The notes under the pieces were generated by a model. That model searched no databases, was not told the DNA's origin, and saw only the letters and a list, made by a program, of their open reading frames with translations. Shown here piece by piece: positions 25,839 through 34,951 of a DNA stretch of 52,916 nt. Position 1 is the first letter of the stretch. Each line of letters begins with the position of its first letter. The stretch is taken from NCBI GenBank assembly GCA_900547555.1, contig URHG01000015.1, positions 1 through 52,916 of the forward strand, given 5' to 3'. Source of the stretch: an uncultured Porphyromonadaceae bacterium. GTDB taxonomy: Bacteria > Bacteroidota > Bacteroidia > Bacteroidales > UBA11471. A program made the position numbers and the translations under genes.

Positions 25839-27173
25839 ATGTTAAAAACATTTCGGATAGGCGGGGTACACCCCCCCGAGAATAAACTATCTGCCGGACA
25901 AGCTATCATCACTGCCGATCTGCCCAAACAAGCCGTTGTGATGCTCTCGCAACACATCGGCGCCCCGGCGCAAGCTGTCGTTGCCAAAGGCGATAAAGTG
26001 AAAGTGGGCACACTTTTGGCGCAAGCCGGCGGATTCGTTTCGGCCAACATTCACTCTCCCGTATCAGGAACTGTTTCCAAAATAGATACGGCCATCGATG
26101 CCGCAGGTTTCCAACGACCAGCTATCATCATCGATGTAGAAGGAGATGAATGGGAAGAAAGCATCGACCGGAGCGAAACCCTAGTTAAAGAATGTACTCT
26201 CGACGCAAAAACCATTATCGACCGTATCAAAGAATGCGGTATCGTAGGTTTGGGCGGTGCAACATTTCCCACACATGTGAAACTCTCCCCTCCTCCGGGA
26301 ATGACAGCGACGATTCTCATCATCAATGCCGTCGAGTGCGAACCGTATCTCACCTCAGACCACCAGTTGATGATGGAAAAAGGTGAGGAAATACTGGTAG
26401 GCGTGGAAATTCTGCGTAAGGCCATAAATGTGGAACGTGCCGTCATCGGTATCGAAAACAACAAGCCCGACGCCATCAAACACATGACTCAATTAGCGGC
26501 CGACTATCCGGCTATCGAAATCTGTCCCTTAAAGGTAAAATATCCACAAGGGGGTGAGAAACAACTGATCGATGCCGTTATCCGCCGACAAGTTCCCAGC
26601 GGCGCTCTGCCTATCGCCACAGGGGCAGTCGTGCAAAACGTCGGTACGGCATTTGCCGTATATGAGGCTGTGCAGAAACACAAACCACTCGTAGAACGCA
26701 TCGTAACGATCACCGGCAAATCTCTTGCCAAACCGTCGAACCTGCGTGTACGCATCGGAACTCCCATAAGCCAGCTTATCGATATGTGCGGAGGACTGCC
26801 GCAAGATACCGAAAAGGTTATTTCGGGAGGTCCCATGATGGGAAAAGCCGTCGTATCGACCGACATGGCAACGACCAAAGGTTGTTCGGGCGTTCTCATA
26901 ATACGGGATCTCGAATCGCGACGCAAAGAAATGCAACCTTGTATCCGTTGCGCCAAATGCGTATCGGCTTGTCCTATGGGACTCGCACCGAACGTACTGA
27001 TGAGTGCATCGAGTTTCCAAAACTGGGAACGTGTCGAGGAAGAGCACGTCATGGACTGCATCGAATGCGGCTCGTGCAGTTTCACTTGCCCTGCCCATCG
27101 TCCGTTGCTCGATTATATACGCATGGGAAAAGCAAAAGTCGGCGCCATCATTCGCAGCCGTAACGCCAAATAA
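25839..27173 (+). CDS. rnfC: Rnf complex subunit RnfC
   Basis: Peripheral subunit of 444 residues that binds NADH and FMN and carries two [4Fe-4S] clusters. The N-terminal HPPENK stretch and barrel-sandwich region precede the NADH/FMN domain (GGATFPTHVKL, then NAVECEPYL). Cluster motifs CIRCAKCVSACP and CIECGSCSFTCP lie at about residues 367-410. It ends soon after, without the long alanine-rich tail of E. coli RsxC. It exchanges electrons with NAD in the Na+ or H+ pumping ferredoxin:NAD oxidoreductase. Confidence 0.96.
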   Translation: MLKTFRIGGVHPPENKLSAGQAIITADLPKQAVVMLSQHIGAPAQAVVAKGDKVKVGTLLAQAGGFVSANIHSPVSGTVSKIDTAIDAAGFQRPAIIIDVEGDEWEESIDRSETLVKECTLDAKTIIDRIKECGIVGLGGATFPTHVKLSPPPGMTATILIINAVECEPYLTSDHQLMMEKGEEILVGVEILRKAINVERAVIGIENNKPDAIKHMTQLAADYPAIEICPLKVKYPQGGEKQLIDAVIRRQVPSGALPIATGAVVQNVGTAFAVYEAVQKHKPLVERIVTITGKSLAKPSNLRVRIGTPISQLIDMCGGLPQDTEKVISGGPMMGKAVVSTDMATTKGCSGVLIIRDLESRRKEMQPCIRCAKCVSACPMGLAPNVLMSASSFQNWERVEEEHVMDCIECGSCSFTCPAHRPLLDYIRMGKAKVGAIIRSRNAK

Positions 27174-27196
27174 GTAATTCAAGAAAAACATCTATT

Positions 27197-28150
27197 ATGA
27201 ATCAGAACTTTATCGTATCACCTTCACCACACGTACACAGCGGTAACTCCATACCCAACTGCATGTACAACGTGTTGATAGCCTTGATACCGGCATTTCT
27301 GGTGTCGCTATACTTTTTCGGCGTAGGCGCCCTGGTAGTGACCCTTACGTCGGTTGCGGCGTGCGTACTTTTCGAGTACCTCATTCAAAAATTCCTTTTG
27401 AAAGTAGAACCTACCGTATCGGACGGTTCGGCCATACTTACCGGAGTATTGTTGGCTTTCAATGTTCCGTCGAATCTCCCGATATGGATTATCCTCATCG
27501 GAGCCCTCGTTGCCATCGGTATCGGGAAAATGTCGTTCGGAGGATTAGGAAACAATATTTTCAACCCGGCTCTTGTCGGCCGTGTCTTCCTGCTCATCTC
27601 ATTTCCCGTGCAAATGACGACATGGCCCAAACCCGACACGCTTACCACACATTACCTCGATGCCGAGACGGCAGCTACGCCGCTGGGATTGCTCAAACAA
27701 GGTCTTCCCATTGAAGCTACGACAACCGACATGCTATTGGGTAACATCGGAGGCAGTTTGGGTGAGATCGGTGCTATCGCCCTGTTGATAGGTCTTGCCT
27801 ATATGCTCATCAAAAAAGTCATTACATGGCACATTCCCATATCGATTTTGGCAACAGCATTTCTTTTCTCTTGGCTCATCAGTTTCGACGTGAATTACGC
27901 CCTGCAACAATTGCTTTTGGGCGGTATGCTACTCGGCGCCATTTTCATGGCAACCGACTACGTTACTTCTCCTATGACCCATAAAGGCATGATTATCTAC
28001 GGTATCTGCATCGGATTACTCACGATTATCATTCGCCGCTGGGGTGCATATCCCGAAGGTATGTCATTTGCCATTCTGATTATGAACGCCGTAACGCCGC
28101 TTATCAATAAATATGTGAAACCTAAACGATTCGGGGAGGTTAAGAAATAA
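27197..28150 (+). CDS. rnfD: Rnf complex subunit RnfD
   Basis: Integral membrane flavoprotein of 317 residues with about nine to ten membrane helices. The covalent FMN threonine is expected at T161 in AETAATPLGL, where E. coli RnfD has an SGAT-type motif. VSDGSAILTGVLLAFNVP and GGLGNNIFNPALVGR are family blocks. Its stop overlaps the rnfG start (TAATG type), so the two are coupled. Confidence 0.95.
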   Translation: MNQNFIVSPSPHVHSGNSIPNCMYNVLIALIPAFLVSLYFFGVGALVVTLTSVAACVLFEYLIQKFLLKVEPTVSDGSAILTGVLLAFNVPSNLPIWIILIGALVAIGIGKMSFGGLGNNIFNPALVGRVFLLISFPVQMTTWPKPDTLTTHYLDAETAATPLGLLKQGLPIEATTTDMLLGNIGGSLGEIGAIALLIGLAYMLIKKVITWHIPISILATAFLFSWLISFDVNYALQQLLLGGMLLGAIFMATDYVTSPMTHKGMIIYGICIGLLTIIIRRWGAYPEGMSFAILIMNAVTPLINKYVKPKRFGEVKK

Positions 28151-28773
28151 TGGCAAAACAATCATCTTTCGGAAACATGCTCGTTGTCCTCACGGTCATT
28201 ACCGTTATTACGGGCGCTTTACTGGGATATGTCTACAATATTACCAAAGATCCTATTGCACAATCGAAAATGCAAAAACAGGAAACTGCCGTAAAAGACG
28301 TTGCTCCCGAATTTGACAATTCTCCCATCGACGAACAATATACCGTAACGGTAAATGATCTCGAACTGAAAGTTTTTCCCGCCAAGAAAGAGGGTAAAAA
28401 CGTGGGTGCTGCCGTCGAAAGCAAGACCAAAAAAGGATTCAGTGGGGAAATATCGGTCATGGTAGGTTTCAATGCCGATGGGACGATCCGCAACTACCGG
28501 GTTTTGAGCCATGCCGAAACCCCGGGCTTAGGCTCGAAAATGGAAGAATGGTTCCGCGCGGACAAAGGAGACCAAAGTGTATTGGGAAAAAATCCCTCGA
28601 CCGACCATCTTACCGTAAAAAAAGACGGAGGCTCTGTCGATGCCATCACGGCTGCCACCATCAGCTCACGGGCATTCCTCGATGCCATAGCCAACGCCTA
28701 TGCCGCATATACTAATACCGACGCCGCCAACGGCGCCACTGCACAAATGGGAAAGGAGGCCAGTCATGAATAA
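28150..28773 (+). CDS. rnfG: Rnf complex subunit RnfG
   Basis: Single-span flavoprotein of 207 residues. A membrane anchor is at 9-29 (NMLVVLTVITVITGALLGYV) and the rest is periplasmic. The FMN is attached to T170 in DAITAATISSRAF, the SGAT-like site. GLGSKMEEWF is the conserved block ahead of it. The gene overlaps rnfD by one base and rnfE by eight bases. Confidence 0.95.
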   Translation: MAKQSSFGNMLVVLTVITVITGALLGYVYNITKDPIAQSKMQKQETAVKDVAPEFDNSPIDEQYTVTVNDLELKVFPAKKEGKNVGAAVESKTKKGFSGEISVMVGFNADGTIRNYRVLSHAETPGLGSKMEEWFRADKGDQSVLGKNPSTDHLTVKKDGGSVDAITAATISSRAFLDAIANAYAAYTNTDAANGATAQMGKEASHE

Positions 28774-29350
28774 GTTCAAAATCATTCTTAACGGTATCAT
28801 TACAGAAAATCCGACTTTCGTCTTGTTGTTGGGTATGTGCCCGACTTTGGGAACGACCTCGTCGGCAATCAATGGTTTGGGTATGGGTTTGGCAACGATG
28901 TTCGTACTCATCTGTTCGAATATCGTAATCGCACTGATTAAAAATTTCATTCCCGACAAAGTGCGTATTCCGTCATTTATCGTCGTTATCGCCGCATTCG
29001 TAACCATATTGCAAATGTGTATGGAAGCCTATGTACCGGCACTGTACGAGAGTCTGGGGCTATTCATTCCTCTTATCGTCGTAAACTGTATCGTTCTGGG
29101 ACGTGCCGAAGCCTTTGCCGCCAAAAACAATGCTTTCGATTCTATGCTCGACGGCCTGGGTATCGGTCTGGGATTTACCATCGCCCTCACACTGCTGGGT
29201 AGCGTACGAGAACTTCTCGGTACGGGTAAAGTATTCGATATGGTCATTTACCCCGAACACTACGGTTCTCTCATCTTCGTACTGGCTCCCGGCGCATTCA
29301 TCGCCCTGGGTTACCTGATCGCCATTGTCAATAAACTTAAAACCAAATAA
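28766..29350 (+). CDS. rnfE: Rnf complex subunit RnfE
   Basis: Membrane subunit of 194 residues with six helices, paired with RnfA around an intramembrane iron-sulfur centre. GMCPTLGTTSSAINGLGMG near the N-terminus holds the conserved cysteine, and the second is in VNCIVLGRAEAFAAKN. I start at the ATG at 28766, which gives the normal N-terminus; the longer frame from 28700 lies inside rnfG. Confidence 0.95.
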   Translation: MNKFKIILNGIITENPTFVLLLGMCPTLGTTSSAINGLGMGLATMFVLICSNIVIALIKNFIPDKVRIPSFIVVIAAFVTILQMCMEAYVPALYESLGLFIPLIVVNCIVLGRAEAFAAKNNAFDSMLDGLGIGLGFTIALTLLGSVRELLGTGKVFDMVIYPEHYGSLIFVLAPGAFIALGYLIAIVNKLKTK

Positions 29351-29355
29351 GCGAT

Positions 29356-29937
29356 ATGATTACCTATATATCTATATTCATAACCGCCATCTTTGTCAAT
29401 AACATCGTATTGGCGCAATTCTTGGGTATCTGTCCTTTCTTGGGCGTATCAAAGAAAGTGAGCACGGCTACGGGTATGGGTGCTGCCGTTGCTTTTGTAA
29501 TGACTATTGCCACGATATGCACCTATCTGCTGCAAAAATATCTGCTCGACGCATTCGGTATCGGTTTTATGCAGACGATCGTCTTCATTCTCGTTATCGC
29601 CGCTCTCGTGCAGATGGTGGAAATTATCCTCAAAAAGGTATCTCCTCCTCTGTATCAGGCCCTCGGCGTATTCCTGCCGCTGATTACAACCAACTGTACG
29701 ATTTTGGGTGTGGCCATTCTTGTCATACAAAAAGAATATAATCTACTCGAATCGGTTGTTTTCGCCATCTCTACAGCTTTGGGATTCATGCTTGCTATGG
29801 TACTTTTTGCCGGTGTTCGCGAGCAGTTGGCAACGACACGACTACCCAAAGCCATGCAAGGGACTCCCATCGCACTGGTAGTTGCCGGTCTTTTGGCTCT
29901 TGCTTTCATGGGATTCGCCGGTATCAAAATAGGATAA
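29356..29937 (+). CDS. rnfA: Rnf complex subunit RnfA
   Basis: Membrane subunit of 193 residues with six helices, homologous to RnfE in inverted topology. GICPFLGVSKKV carries one conserved cysteine and TNCTILGVAILV the other, together with RnfE ligating the membrane [2Fe-2S] centre. It is the last gene of the operon and is followed by a terminator at 29957. Confidence 0.96.
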   Translation: MITYISIFITAIFVNNIVLAQFLGICPFLGVSKKVSTATGMGAAVAFVMTIATICTYLLQKYLLDAFGIGFMQTIVFILVIAALVQMVEIILKKVSPPLYQALGVFLPLITTNCTILGVAILVIQKEYNLLESVVFAISTALGFMLAMVLFAGVREQLATTRLPKAMQGTPIALVVAGLLALAFMGFAGIKIG

Positions 29938-29956
29938 GAATTTTTCTAACAGCAAA

Positions 29957-29990
29957 GAAAAGGGGCTTATGAAGCCCCTTTTCTTGTTTT
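29957..29990 (+). terminator. intrinsic terminator of the rnf operon
   Basis: GAAAAGGGGCTT at 29957-29968 pairs perfectly with AAGCCCCTTTTC at 29972-29983 around an ATG loop. A T-rich tail follows, 20 bases after the rnfA stop. Confidence 0.9.
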
Positions 29991-30094
29991 CTACCATGCC
30001 AAAAACAAATGTACATTCTTTCTTGTTTATTCTATACAATAAATTGCACGTCGAGAACTTCCACATGGTATTTCTTAAAATTTTAAGAATAAAC

Positions 30095-30125
30095 CTTGTC
30101 GGAATGAAATATTTATATATCTTTG
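30095..30125 (+). promoter_or_regulatory. near-consensus Bacteroidales promoter ahead of a candidate RNA
   Basis: CTTG at 30095-30098, exactly 19 bases, then TATCTTTG at 30118-30125. Only the first base of the -33 TTTG differs. The start should be near 30132. No gene on the plus strand follows for 4.9 kb. Confidence 0.65.
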
Positions 30126-30131
30126 CCATAA

Positions 30132-30309
30132 AAGAACCTGTTTATAAAATAGCCGTCCATTTCAAGAAAAACTTAGGAATGAAAAAGTCTGGGAGTATGA
30201 TTATGTAACATACTCCGAGGAACAGGGTTCAAACGTCAAGCCCGAAAAACGGGTACGAACTTTTTATTATTACGACGTCCTGATATGGGAATATCGGGAC
30301 GTTTTTTTA
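30132..30309 (+). ncRNA. candidate structured small RNA of about 178 nt
   Basis: It is bounded by a near-consensus promoter and a strong terminator (30275-30309: ACGTCCTGATAT pairs with ATATCGGGACGT, then seven T). Inside, GAACCTGTT at 30134-30142 can pair with AACAGGGTTC at about 30221-30230 with one bulged G. That encloses a perfect hairpin GGAGTATG/CATACTCC (30192-30199 with 30209-30216), and a CCCG/CGGG hairpin follows at about 30241-30253. There is no convincing reading frame. I cannot assign a family; 6S RNA is one option by size and long closing stem. Confidence 0.5.
30275..30309 (+). terminator. intrinsic terminator of the candidate RNA
   Basis: A 12-bp stem with one G-U pair (30275-30286 with 30291-30302), a GGGA loop and a run of seven T. 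Confidence 0.85.
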
Positions 30310-30373
30310 TCCGGTAAACCAGCCGAACGAAAACAAATCGGCAAGACAGATCGTACCGACAGGTATAATACAA

Positions 30374-30413
30374 CAAAAAAAAACCGCCTACTTCGTAGGA
30401 AGCGGGCGGGTTC
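30374..30413 (-). terminator. terminator downstream of hisB
   Basis: Read on minus, AACCCGCCC pairs with GGCGGTT across an inner CCTAC/GTAGG hairpin and is followed by eight T. It lies 19 bases after the hisB stop. Confidence 0.75.
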
Positions 30414-30431
30414 TTTAAGATTTCAGGTATT

Positions 30432-31568
30432 CTACAAAACACCTTTCGTTGACGGCAACTCATAATGGAATATATCCCGACGTAAAGCCATCTTCAACGA
30501 ACGGGCAAAGGCCTTAAATATCCCTTCGATCTTATGATGCTCGTTTTCGCCCTCGGCTTTCACCGTGAGATTCATGCGGGCCGCATCACTGAGCGACTTG
30601 AAGAAATGCAAAAACATCTCGGTCGGCATATCTCCTACTTTTTCCCGATAGAAAACAGCATTCCATACCAACCAAGGCCTGCCGCCGAAATCGAGAGCGA
30701 CCGTACAAAGGCAATCGTCCATCGGCAGGCAAAATCCATACCGCTCGATCCCCCTTTTATCGCCCAACGCCCGGGCAATAGCTTCCCCCAACGCGATACC
30801 TGTATCTTCGATGGTATGATGTTCGTCGACATAGAGGTCGCCCTTGCAATGTACCGTGAGATCCATACCCGAATGACGAGCTATCTGGTCGAGCATGTGA
30901 TCGAAAAAACCGATCCCCGTCGAAACATCCCCCCGTCCGTTTCCGTCGAGATTCAACGAGACATATATATCGGTCTCTGCCGTTGTACGACGCACTTCGG
31001 CTCGCCGTTCTCCCGCGAAAAGGAATTCCGCTATCCGATCCCAATCTTCGGTTATCAGGGCACATGTCTCTCCAAGACCCGACGCATCGAGCATTTCCCG
31101 CATCGACTCACTGCCGTACAGGATACCCCTGCAACCGAGATTACGGGCCAGCTGCATATCGGTAAGACGATCGCCTATGACAAAAGATGCCGACATATCA
31201 TAACTCCCATCGAAATAAGAGGTAAGCATCGCCGTCCCGGGTTTGCGGGTAGGCAGATTTTCCTCGGGAAAAGAACGATCGATATAAACGGCATCGAAAG
31301 TAACGCCCTCTCCCTCGAACGCCTGCAACATCTTATTATGCGCCGGCCAAAAAGTATCCTCGGGAAACGACGGTGTTCCCAATCCGTCCTGATTGGTAAC
31401 CATCACCAGTTCGAAATCGAGCTTTTCGCGAATATACGCCATATTGCGAAAGACTTTGGGCATGAATTGCAACTTTTCAAGGCTGTCGAGCTGACAATCG
31501 ATCGGGGGTTCTACGACCAGCGTACCGTCCCGGTCGATAAACAAGGCTCTTTTCTTCTTCGTATTCAT
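30432..31568 (-). CDS. hisB: bifunctional histidinol-phosphatase/imidazoleglycerol-phosphate dehydratase HisB
   Basis: Fused enzyme of 378 residues covering the dehydratase step and the histidinol-phosphate phosphatase step. The N-terminal HAD phosphatase has the nucleophile motif FIDRDGTLV at about 11-19. The C-terminal dehydratase has GIGFFDHMLDQIARHSG and the metal-binding HHTIEDTGIALGEA. The ATG at 31568 is used (MNTKKKRALFID); it overlaps the hisC stop by 4 bases. It is the last gene of the run. Confidence 0.96.
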   Translation of the reverse strand: MNTKKKRALFIDRDGTLVVEPPIDCQLDSLEKLQFMPKVFRNMAYIREKLDFELVMVTNQDGLGTPSFPEDTFWPAHNKMLQAFEGEGVTFDAVYIDRSFPEENLPTRKPGTAMLTSYFDGSYDMSASFVIGDRLTDMQLARNLGCRGILYGSESMREMLDASGLGETCALITEDWDRIAEFLFAGERRAEVRRTTAETDIYVSLNLDGNGRGDVSTGIGFFDHMLDQIARHSGMDLTVHCKGDLYVDEHHTIEDTGIALGEAIARALGDKRGIERYGFCLPMDDCLCTVALDFGGRPWLVWNAVFYREKVGDMPTEMFLHFFKSLSDAARMNLTVKAEGENEHHKIEGIFKAFARSLKMALRRDIFHYELPSTKGVL

Positions 31569-32602
31569 AACGGGTAAGATTGCAGTGTTTCTATCAATAC
31601 ACGGTCTTCTTCGGGCGTCCCGACGGTAATGCGCAGACAATTCTCGCAAAGCGTGATCTTATTCCGGCTGCGAACGATGATACCACGCGCGACCAAATAA
31701 TCGTAAACCGCTTGCGCATCGTCGAAACGAACCAACAGAAAATTGGCATCGCTGGGATAAATTTTCCGAACGATAGGCAATGCCGACAAACTATTCTTCA
31801 AAGCATCTCTCGAAACGACCAATTCCCGTACCCATGCTTGTACCCGATCGTACTTGTCGAGCATCTCGGAGGCATATTGCTGGGTAAGCAGGTTGATGTT
31901 ATAAGGATATTTTATCTTATTGAAAATGCGAATGATTCCGGGCGAAGCGAAAGCCATACCCAATCGCACGGCAGCCGCTCCCCATGCTTTGGAAAAAGTA
32001 TGCATCACCACCAAATTGTCATACAGGGGAAGTTCCGGCAGAAAACCGGGCTGCGATGAAAAATCGATATACGCCTCATCGACAACCACAATTCCGGCGA
32101 AACGCTGCAAGACTTGTACGATCTTCTCTGTCGGCAGGTTATTGCCCGACGGATTATTGGGCGAACAGAAAAAAATCAGTTTCGTGCAGTCATCGACATT
32201 CTCCAACAACGTATCCGCATCGAAATCGAAATCTTCATTCATTCGCACCGGCCGATACTCTACATCGTTGATGTCGGCACAAACCTTATACATACCGTAA
32301 GTCGGGTCGATAGCCACGACATTATCTCGTCCGGGGACACAAAAAGCTCTGAACAAGACATCGATACACTCATCACTTCCCACCCCGAGAAAAATCTGTT
32401 CGGGTGCAACCCCTTTTATCTCCGCGATTTTCCTTTTCAACTCCCATTGCAAAGGGTCGGGATAACGATTATACGGGGCGTTGTAAGGATTCTCGTTGGC
32501 ATCGAGAAACACCGATGCCTCTCCCTTAAACTCATCTCGTGCCGAAGAATAAGGTTTCAGATTCAAAATATTGGGACGTACCCACTTTTCAAGATCTAAC
32601 AT
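31565..32602 (-). CDS. hisC: histidinol-phosphate aminotransferase HisC
   Basis: Class II PLP aminotransferase of 345 residues converting imidazole-acetol phosphate to histidinol phosphate. PNNPSGN and VVDEAYIDFSS hold the cofactor-binding Asn and Asp, and the PLP lysine is in TFSKAWGAAAVRLG. The start at 32602 (MLDLEKWVRPNI) is preferred over an upstream frame to 32680 that would run into hisD. It is coupled to hisB by a 4-base overlap. Confidence 0.96.
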   Translation of the reverse strand: MLDLEKWVRPNILNLKPYSSARDEFKGEASVFLDANENPYNAPYNRYPDPLQWELKRKIAEIKGVAPEQIFLGVGSDECIDVLFRAFCVPGRDNVVAIDPTYGMYKVCADINDVEYRPVRMNEDFDFDADTLLENVDDCTKLIFFCSPNNPSGNNLPTEKIVQVLQRFAGIVVVDEAYIDFSSQPGFLPELPLYDNLVVMHTFSKAWGAAAVRLGMAFASPGIIRIFNKIKYPYNINLLTQQYASEMLDKYDRVQAWVRELVVSRDALKNSLSALPIVRKIYPSDANFLLVRFDDAQAVYDYLVARGIIVRSRNKITLCENCLRITVGTPEEDRVLIETLQSYPL

Positions 32603-32618
32603 AATCCACTTTCTTTTA

Positions 32619-33905
32619 TTATTTAATCTCTTTGCCGAGACGCACCGAAACGGCATTTTTATGGGCGTCGAGCCCTTCATTGGCAGCCATTACCTCTATC
32701 ACCGGACCAAGACGCAACAAACCGTCCCGGTTGATTTCCTGAAAAGTGATTTTCCGGATAAAACTGTCGAGATTCACTCCGCTATACGCCCGGGCATAGC
32801 CGCTGGTAGGCAACGTATGATTGGTTCCCGAGGCATAATCGCCGGCACTTTCGGGCGTGTACGGGCCGAGAAATACCGACCCGACATTGACGACCCGATC
32901 GGCTATATCGAGGTAATCGGCACACTGTATAATCAAATGTTCGGGTGCATAGAGATTGGCCAAATCGACCAACTCCTGCTTATCTCGCAACAACACGACA
33001 CGGCTGTGTGAGAGCGACTTCTCGGTAAGCTCCCGCCGGGACAATACCGACAACTGACGGTCTATCTCGGCAAGCAAGGGCTCGATAACCGACTCGTCGG
33101 TGGTAAACAGTATCGACTGGCTGTCGGCCCCGTGCTCGGCCTGAGACAAAAAGTCGGAAGCGACGAATGCCATATCGGACGAAGCATCGGCTATAACCGC
33201 TACCTCCGACGGACCGGCCGGCATGTCTATGGCTACCCCGTGCCGGGTTACCTGTTGCTTGGCCTCGGTTACGTATTGATTTCCGGGACCGAAAATCTTA
33301 TATACACGCGGAACCGACTCCGTCCCGTAAGCCATCGCCCCGATAGCCTGCACACCACCCAATTTATAAATGCGATGGACACCGGCCACCTGTGCGGCAT
33401 AAAGCACGGCAGGATGCACCTTGCCGTCGGCCGCACAAGGAGTACACAACACGATTTCCCGACAACCGGCCACCCGTGCAGGAACGGCCAGCATAAGAAC
33501 CGTCGAAAAAAGCGGAGCTGTACCGCCGGGAATATATAATCCCACACGTTCTATGGGTACGGCTTTCTGCCAGCAAACGACACCGGGCGTCGTCTCTACC
33601 TTGCGCGTTTCCATTGCCTGCGAGGCATGGAAACGGGATATATTTTCACCGGCAACGGCGATCGCGTCTTTCAACTCGGAAGAAACTGCGGCTTCGGCTT
33701 CGGCCATCTCTTCGGGCGAAACTTCGAGTGTTTCTATTTCCGCTCCTTGAAAACGACGGACATATTCCCTTACGGCCTCATCGCCCCTGTTTCGTATATC
33801 GGCCAACATATCCGATACCGTCTCTCCCAACATGCGGGCATCGAGGTGCGGTCGTTCTACGATATGCGCCCATGTATCACGGGCAGGATATTTAATGATT
33901 TCCAT
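32619..33905 (-). CDS. hisD: histidinol dehydrogenase HisD
   Basis: NAD-dependent, zinc enzyme of 428 residues oxidising histidinol to histidine in two steps. The signature GPGNQYVTEAKQ with DMPAGPSEVAVIAD is at about 220-250, QAEHGADSQSILFT follows, and NHTLPTSGYARAYSGV near the C-terminus. Length is standard. It lies between hisG and hisC with 15-16 bases on either side. Confidence 0.97.
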   Translation of the reverse strand: MEIIKYPARDTWAHIVERPHLDARMLGETVSDMLADIRNRGDEAVREYVRRFQGAEIETLEVSPEEMAEAEAAVSSELKDAIAVAGENISRFHASQAMETRKVETTPGVVCWQKAVPIERVGLYIPGGTAPLFSTVLMLAVPARVAGCREIVLCTPCAADGKVHPAVLYAAQVAGVHRIYKLGGVQAIGAMAYGTESVPRVYKIFGPGNQYVTEAKQQVTRHGVAIDMPAGPSEVAVIADASSDMAFVASDFLSQAEHGADSQSILFTTDESVIEPLLAEIDRQLSVLSRRELTEKSLSHSRVVLLRDKQELVDLANLYAPEHLIIQCADYLDIADRVVNVGSVFLGPYTPESAGDYASGTNHTLPTSGYARAYSGVNLDSFIRKITFQEINRDGLLRLGPVIEVMAANEGLDAHKNAVSVRLGKEIK

Positions 33906-33920
33906 ACTTTCTCCTATTCA

Positions 33921-34772
33921 TTAAAGAACCATTTTCTCGATATTCAACGCCAATATGCCCTCGGCTCCTACCGATTTGAGCTTGTTGATAATCTGCCAAA
34001 AACATTTCTCGTCGAGAACCGTATGTATCGAACACCATCCTTCCTGTGCCAACGGCATGACCGTAGGACTCTTGATACCGGGAAGCACGGCCAAAATATC
34101 GTCGACAGCCGAGGCCGGCGCATTCATCAATACATATTTCTTATCTTCGGCCTTCTGTACGGCTTCCATACGGAAAAGAAATTCATCGAGAATCTCTTTT
34201 TTCTCTTCGGACAACCCGGGTGTCGCAATAAGTACGGCTTCGGACTTCACGACAACTTCCACCTCCCGGAGATTGTTGCTCACCAACGTGCTGCCCGAAC
34301 TGACGATGTCGAATATCGCATCGGCCAGACCGATACCGGGAGCAACCTCTACCGATCCGGTAATGACGTGAATATCGGCCGAGATATTATTTTCCTGTAA
34401 AAAACGACGTAAAATCACCGGATAAGACGTTGCGATTTTACGACCGTTGAACCATGAGAGCCCCGGATAATCCACATCTTTGTGTATGGCAAGAGAAAGT
34501 CGGCATTTACTGAAACCCAATTCCTTTACCACATCGGCTTTCTGTTCTTTCTCCAAGAACTCATTCAGCCCTACGATTCCTACATCGGCCACACCCGAAG
34601 CTACCGAATCGGGTATATCATCGTCTCTCAAAAAAAGTACTTCGACAGGAAAATTGGGAGATTGCACCAGAAGTGTGCGTTTTCCCGACGACAATTTGAT
34701 ACCGGTTTCGGAAAGCAATGCCATAGAATCTTCATTCAGGCGACCTTTTGATTGAATTGCAATACGTAACAT
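33921..34772 (-). CDS. hisG: ATP phosphoribosyltransferase HisG (long form)
   Basis: First enzyme of histidine synthesis, 283 residues, the long form with a C-terminal ACT-like regulatory domain for feedback by histidine (PTVMPLAQEGWCSIHTVLDE). The catalytic part begins MLRIAIQSKGRLNEDS and holds GVADVGIVGLNEF and DAIFDIVSSGSTLVSNNL. It is the first gene of the run hisG-hisD-hisC-hisB, 112 bases after the leader-peptide stop. Confidence 0.96.
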   Translation of the reverse strand: MLRIAIQSKGRLNEDSMALLSETGIKLSSGKRTLLVQSPNFPVEVLFLRDDDIPDSVASGVADVGIVGLNEFLEKEQKADVVKELGFSKCRLSLAIHKDVDYPGLSWFNGRKIATSYPVILRRFLQENNISADIHVITGSVEVAPGIGLADAIFDIVSSGSTLVSNNLREVEVVVKSEAVLIATPGLSEEKKEILDEFLFRMEAVQKAEDKKYVLMNAPASAVDDILAVLPGIKSPTVMPLAQEGWCSIHTVLDEKCFWQIINKLKSVGAEGILALNIEKMVL

Positions 34773-34797
34773 TTTATCTTGTTTTTAGAATCGGCGA

Positions 34798-34835
34798 AAT
34801 AAAAAACGCCAGCCCTTTGAAGAGGCAAGCGTTTT
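34798..34835 (-). terminator. his attenuator terminator hairpin
   Basis: Read on minus, AACGCTTGCC (plus 34824-34833) pairs with GGCTGGCGTT (plus 34805-34814) with one G-U and one T-T mismatch, followed by six T and ending 26 bases before the hisG ATG. Its 5' arm contains CCTCTT (plus 34820-34825), which can instead pair with AAGAGG further upstream and so abolish the terminator. Confidence 0.85.
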
Positions 34836-34873
34836 ATCGGTACATTATCTTAAAATCCACACACAACTACCCA

Positions 34874-34890
34874 CCTCTTAAAACTAAGAG
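34874..34890 (-). promoter_or_regulatory. his leader pause/protector hairpin and antiterminator segment
   Basis: CTCTTA (minus strand, plus 34885-34890) pairs with TAAGAG (plus 34875-34880) around a four-base loop directly at the end of the leader peptide. If a ribosome stalls on the His codons it covers CTCTTA, and TAAGAGG (plus 34874-34880) is then free to pair with CCTCTT in the terminator arm. This is the 1:2 versus 2:3 versus 3:4 logic of classical attenuation. Confidence 0.7.
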
Positions 34891-34919
34891 CCATGATGAG
34901 CATGATGGTGGTGAATCAT
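34884..34919 (-). CDS. hisL: histidine operon leader peptide (MIHHHHAHHGS)
   Basis: An 11-residue peptide in front of hisG with six histidines, four of them consecutive, MIHHHHAHHGS, then TAG. It starts about 26 bases after the predicted transcription start. Its role would be to sense charged tRNA-His: low supply stalls the ribosome and favours the antiterminator. The stop lies inside the first hairpin. Too short for gene finders, but the composition, position and hairpins together leave little doubt. Confidence 0.88.
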   Translation of the reverse strand: MIHHHHAHHGS

Positions 34920-34951
34920 ATTGTACATAACGTTTCTGATGTTTCGTTTGG

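Noticed and set aside
30217..30240. tRNA T-arm like GGGTTCAAAC
   Set aside because: No matching T stem, anticodon arm or acceptor stem around it; it fits better within the candidate RNA.
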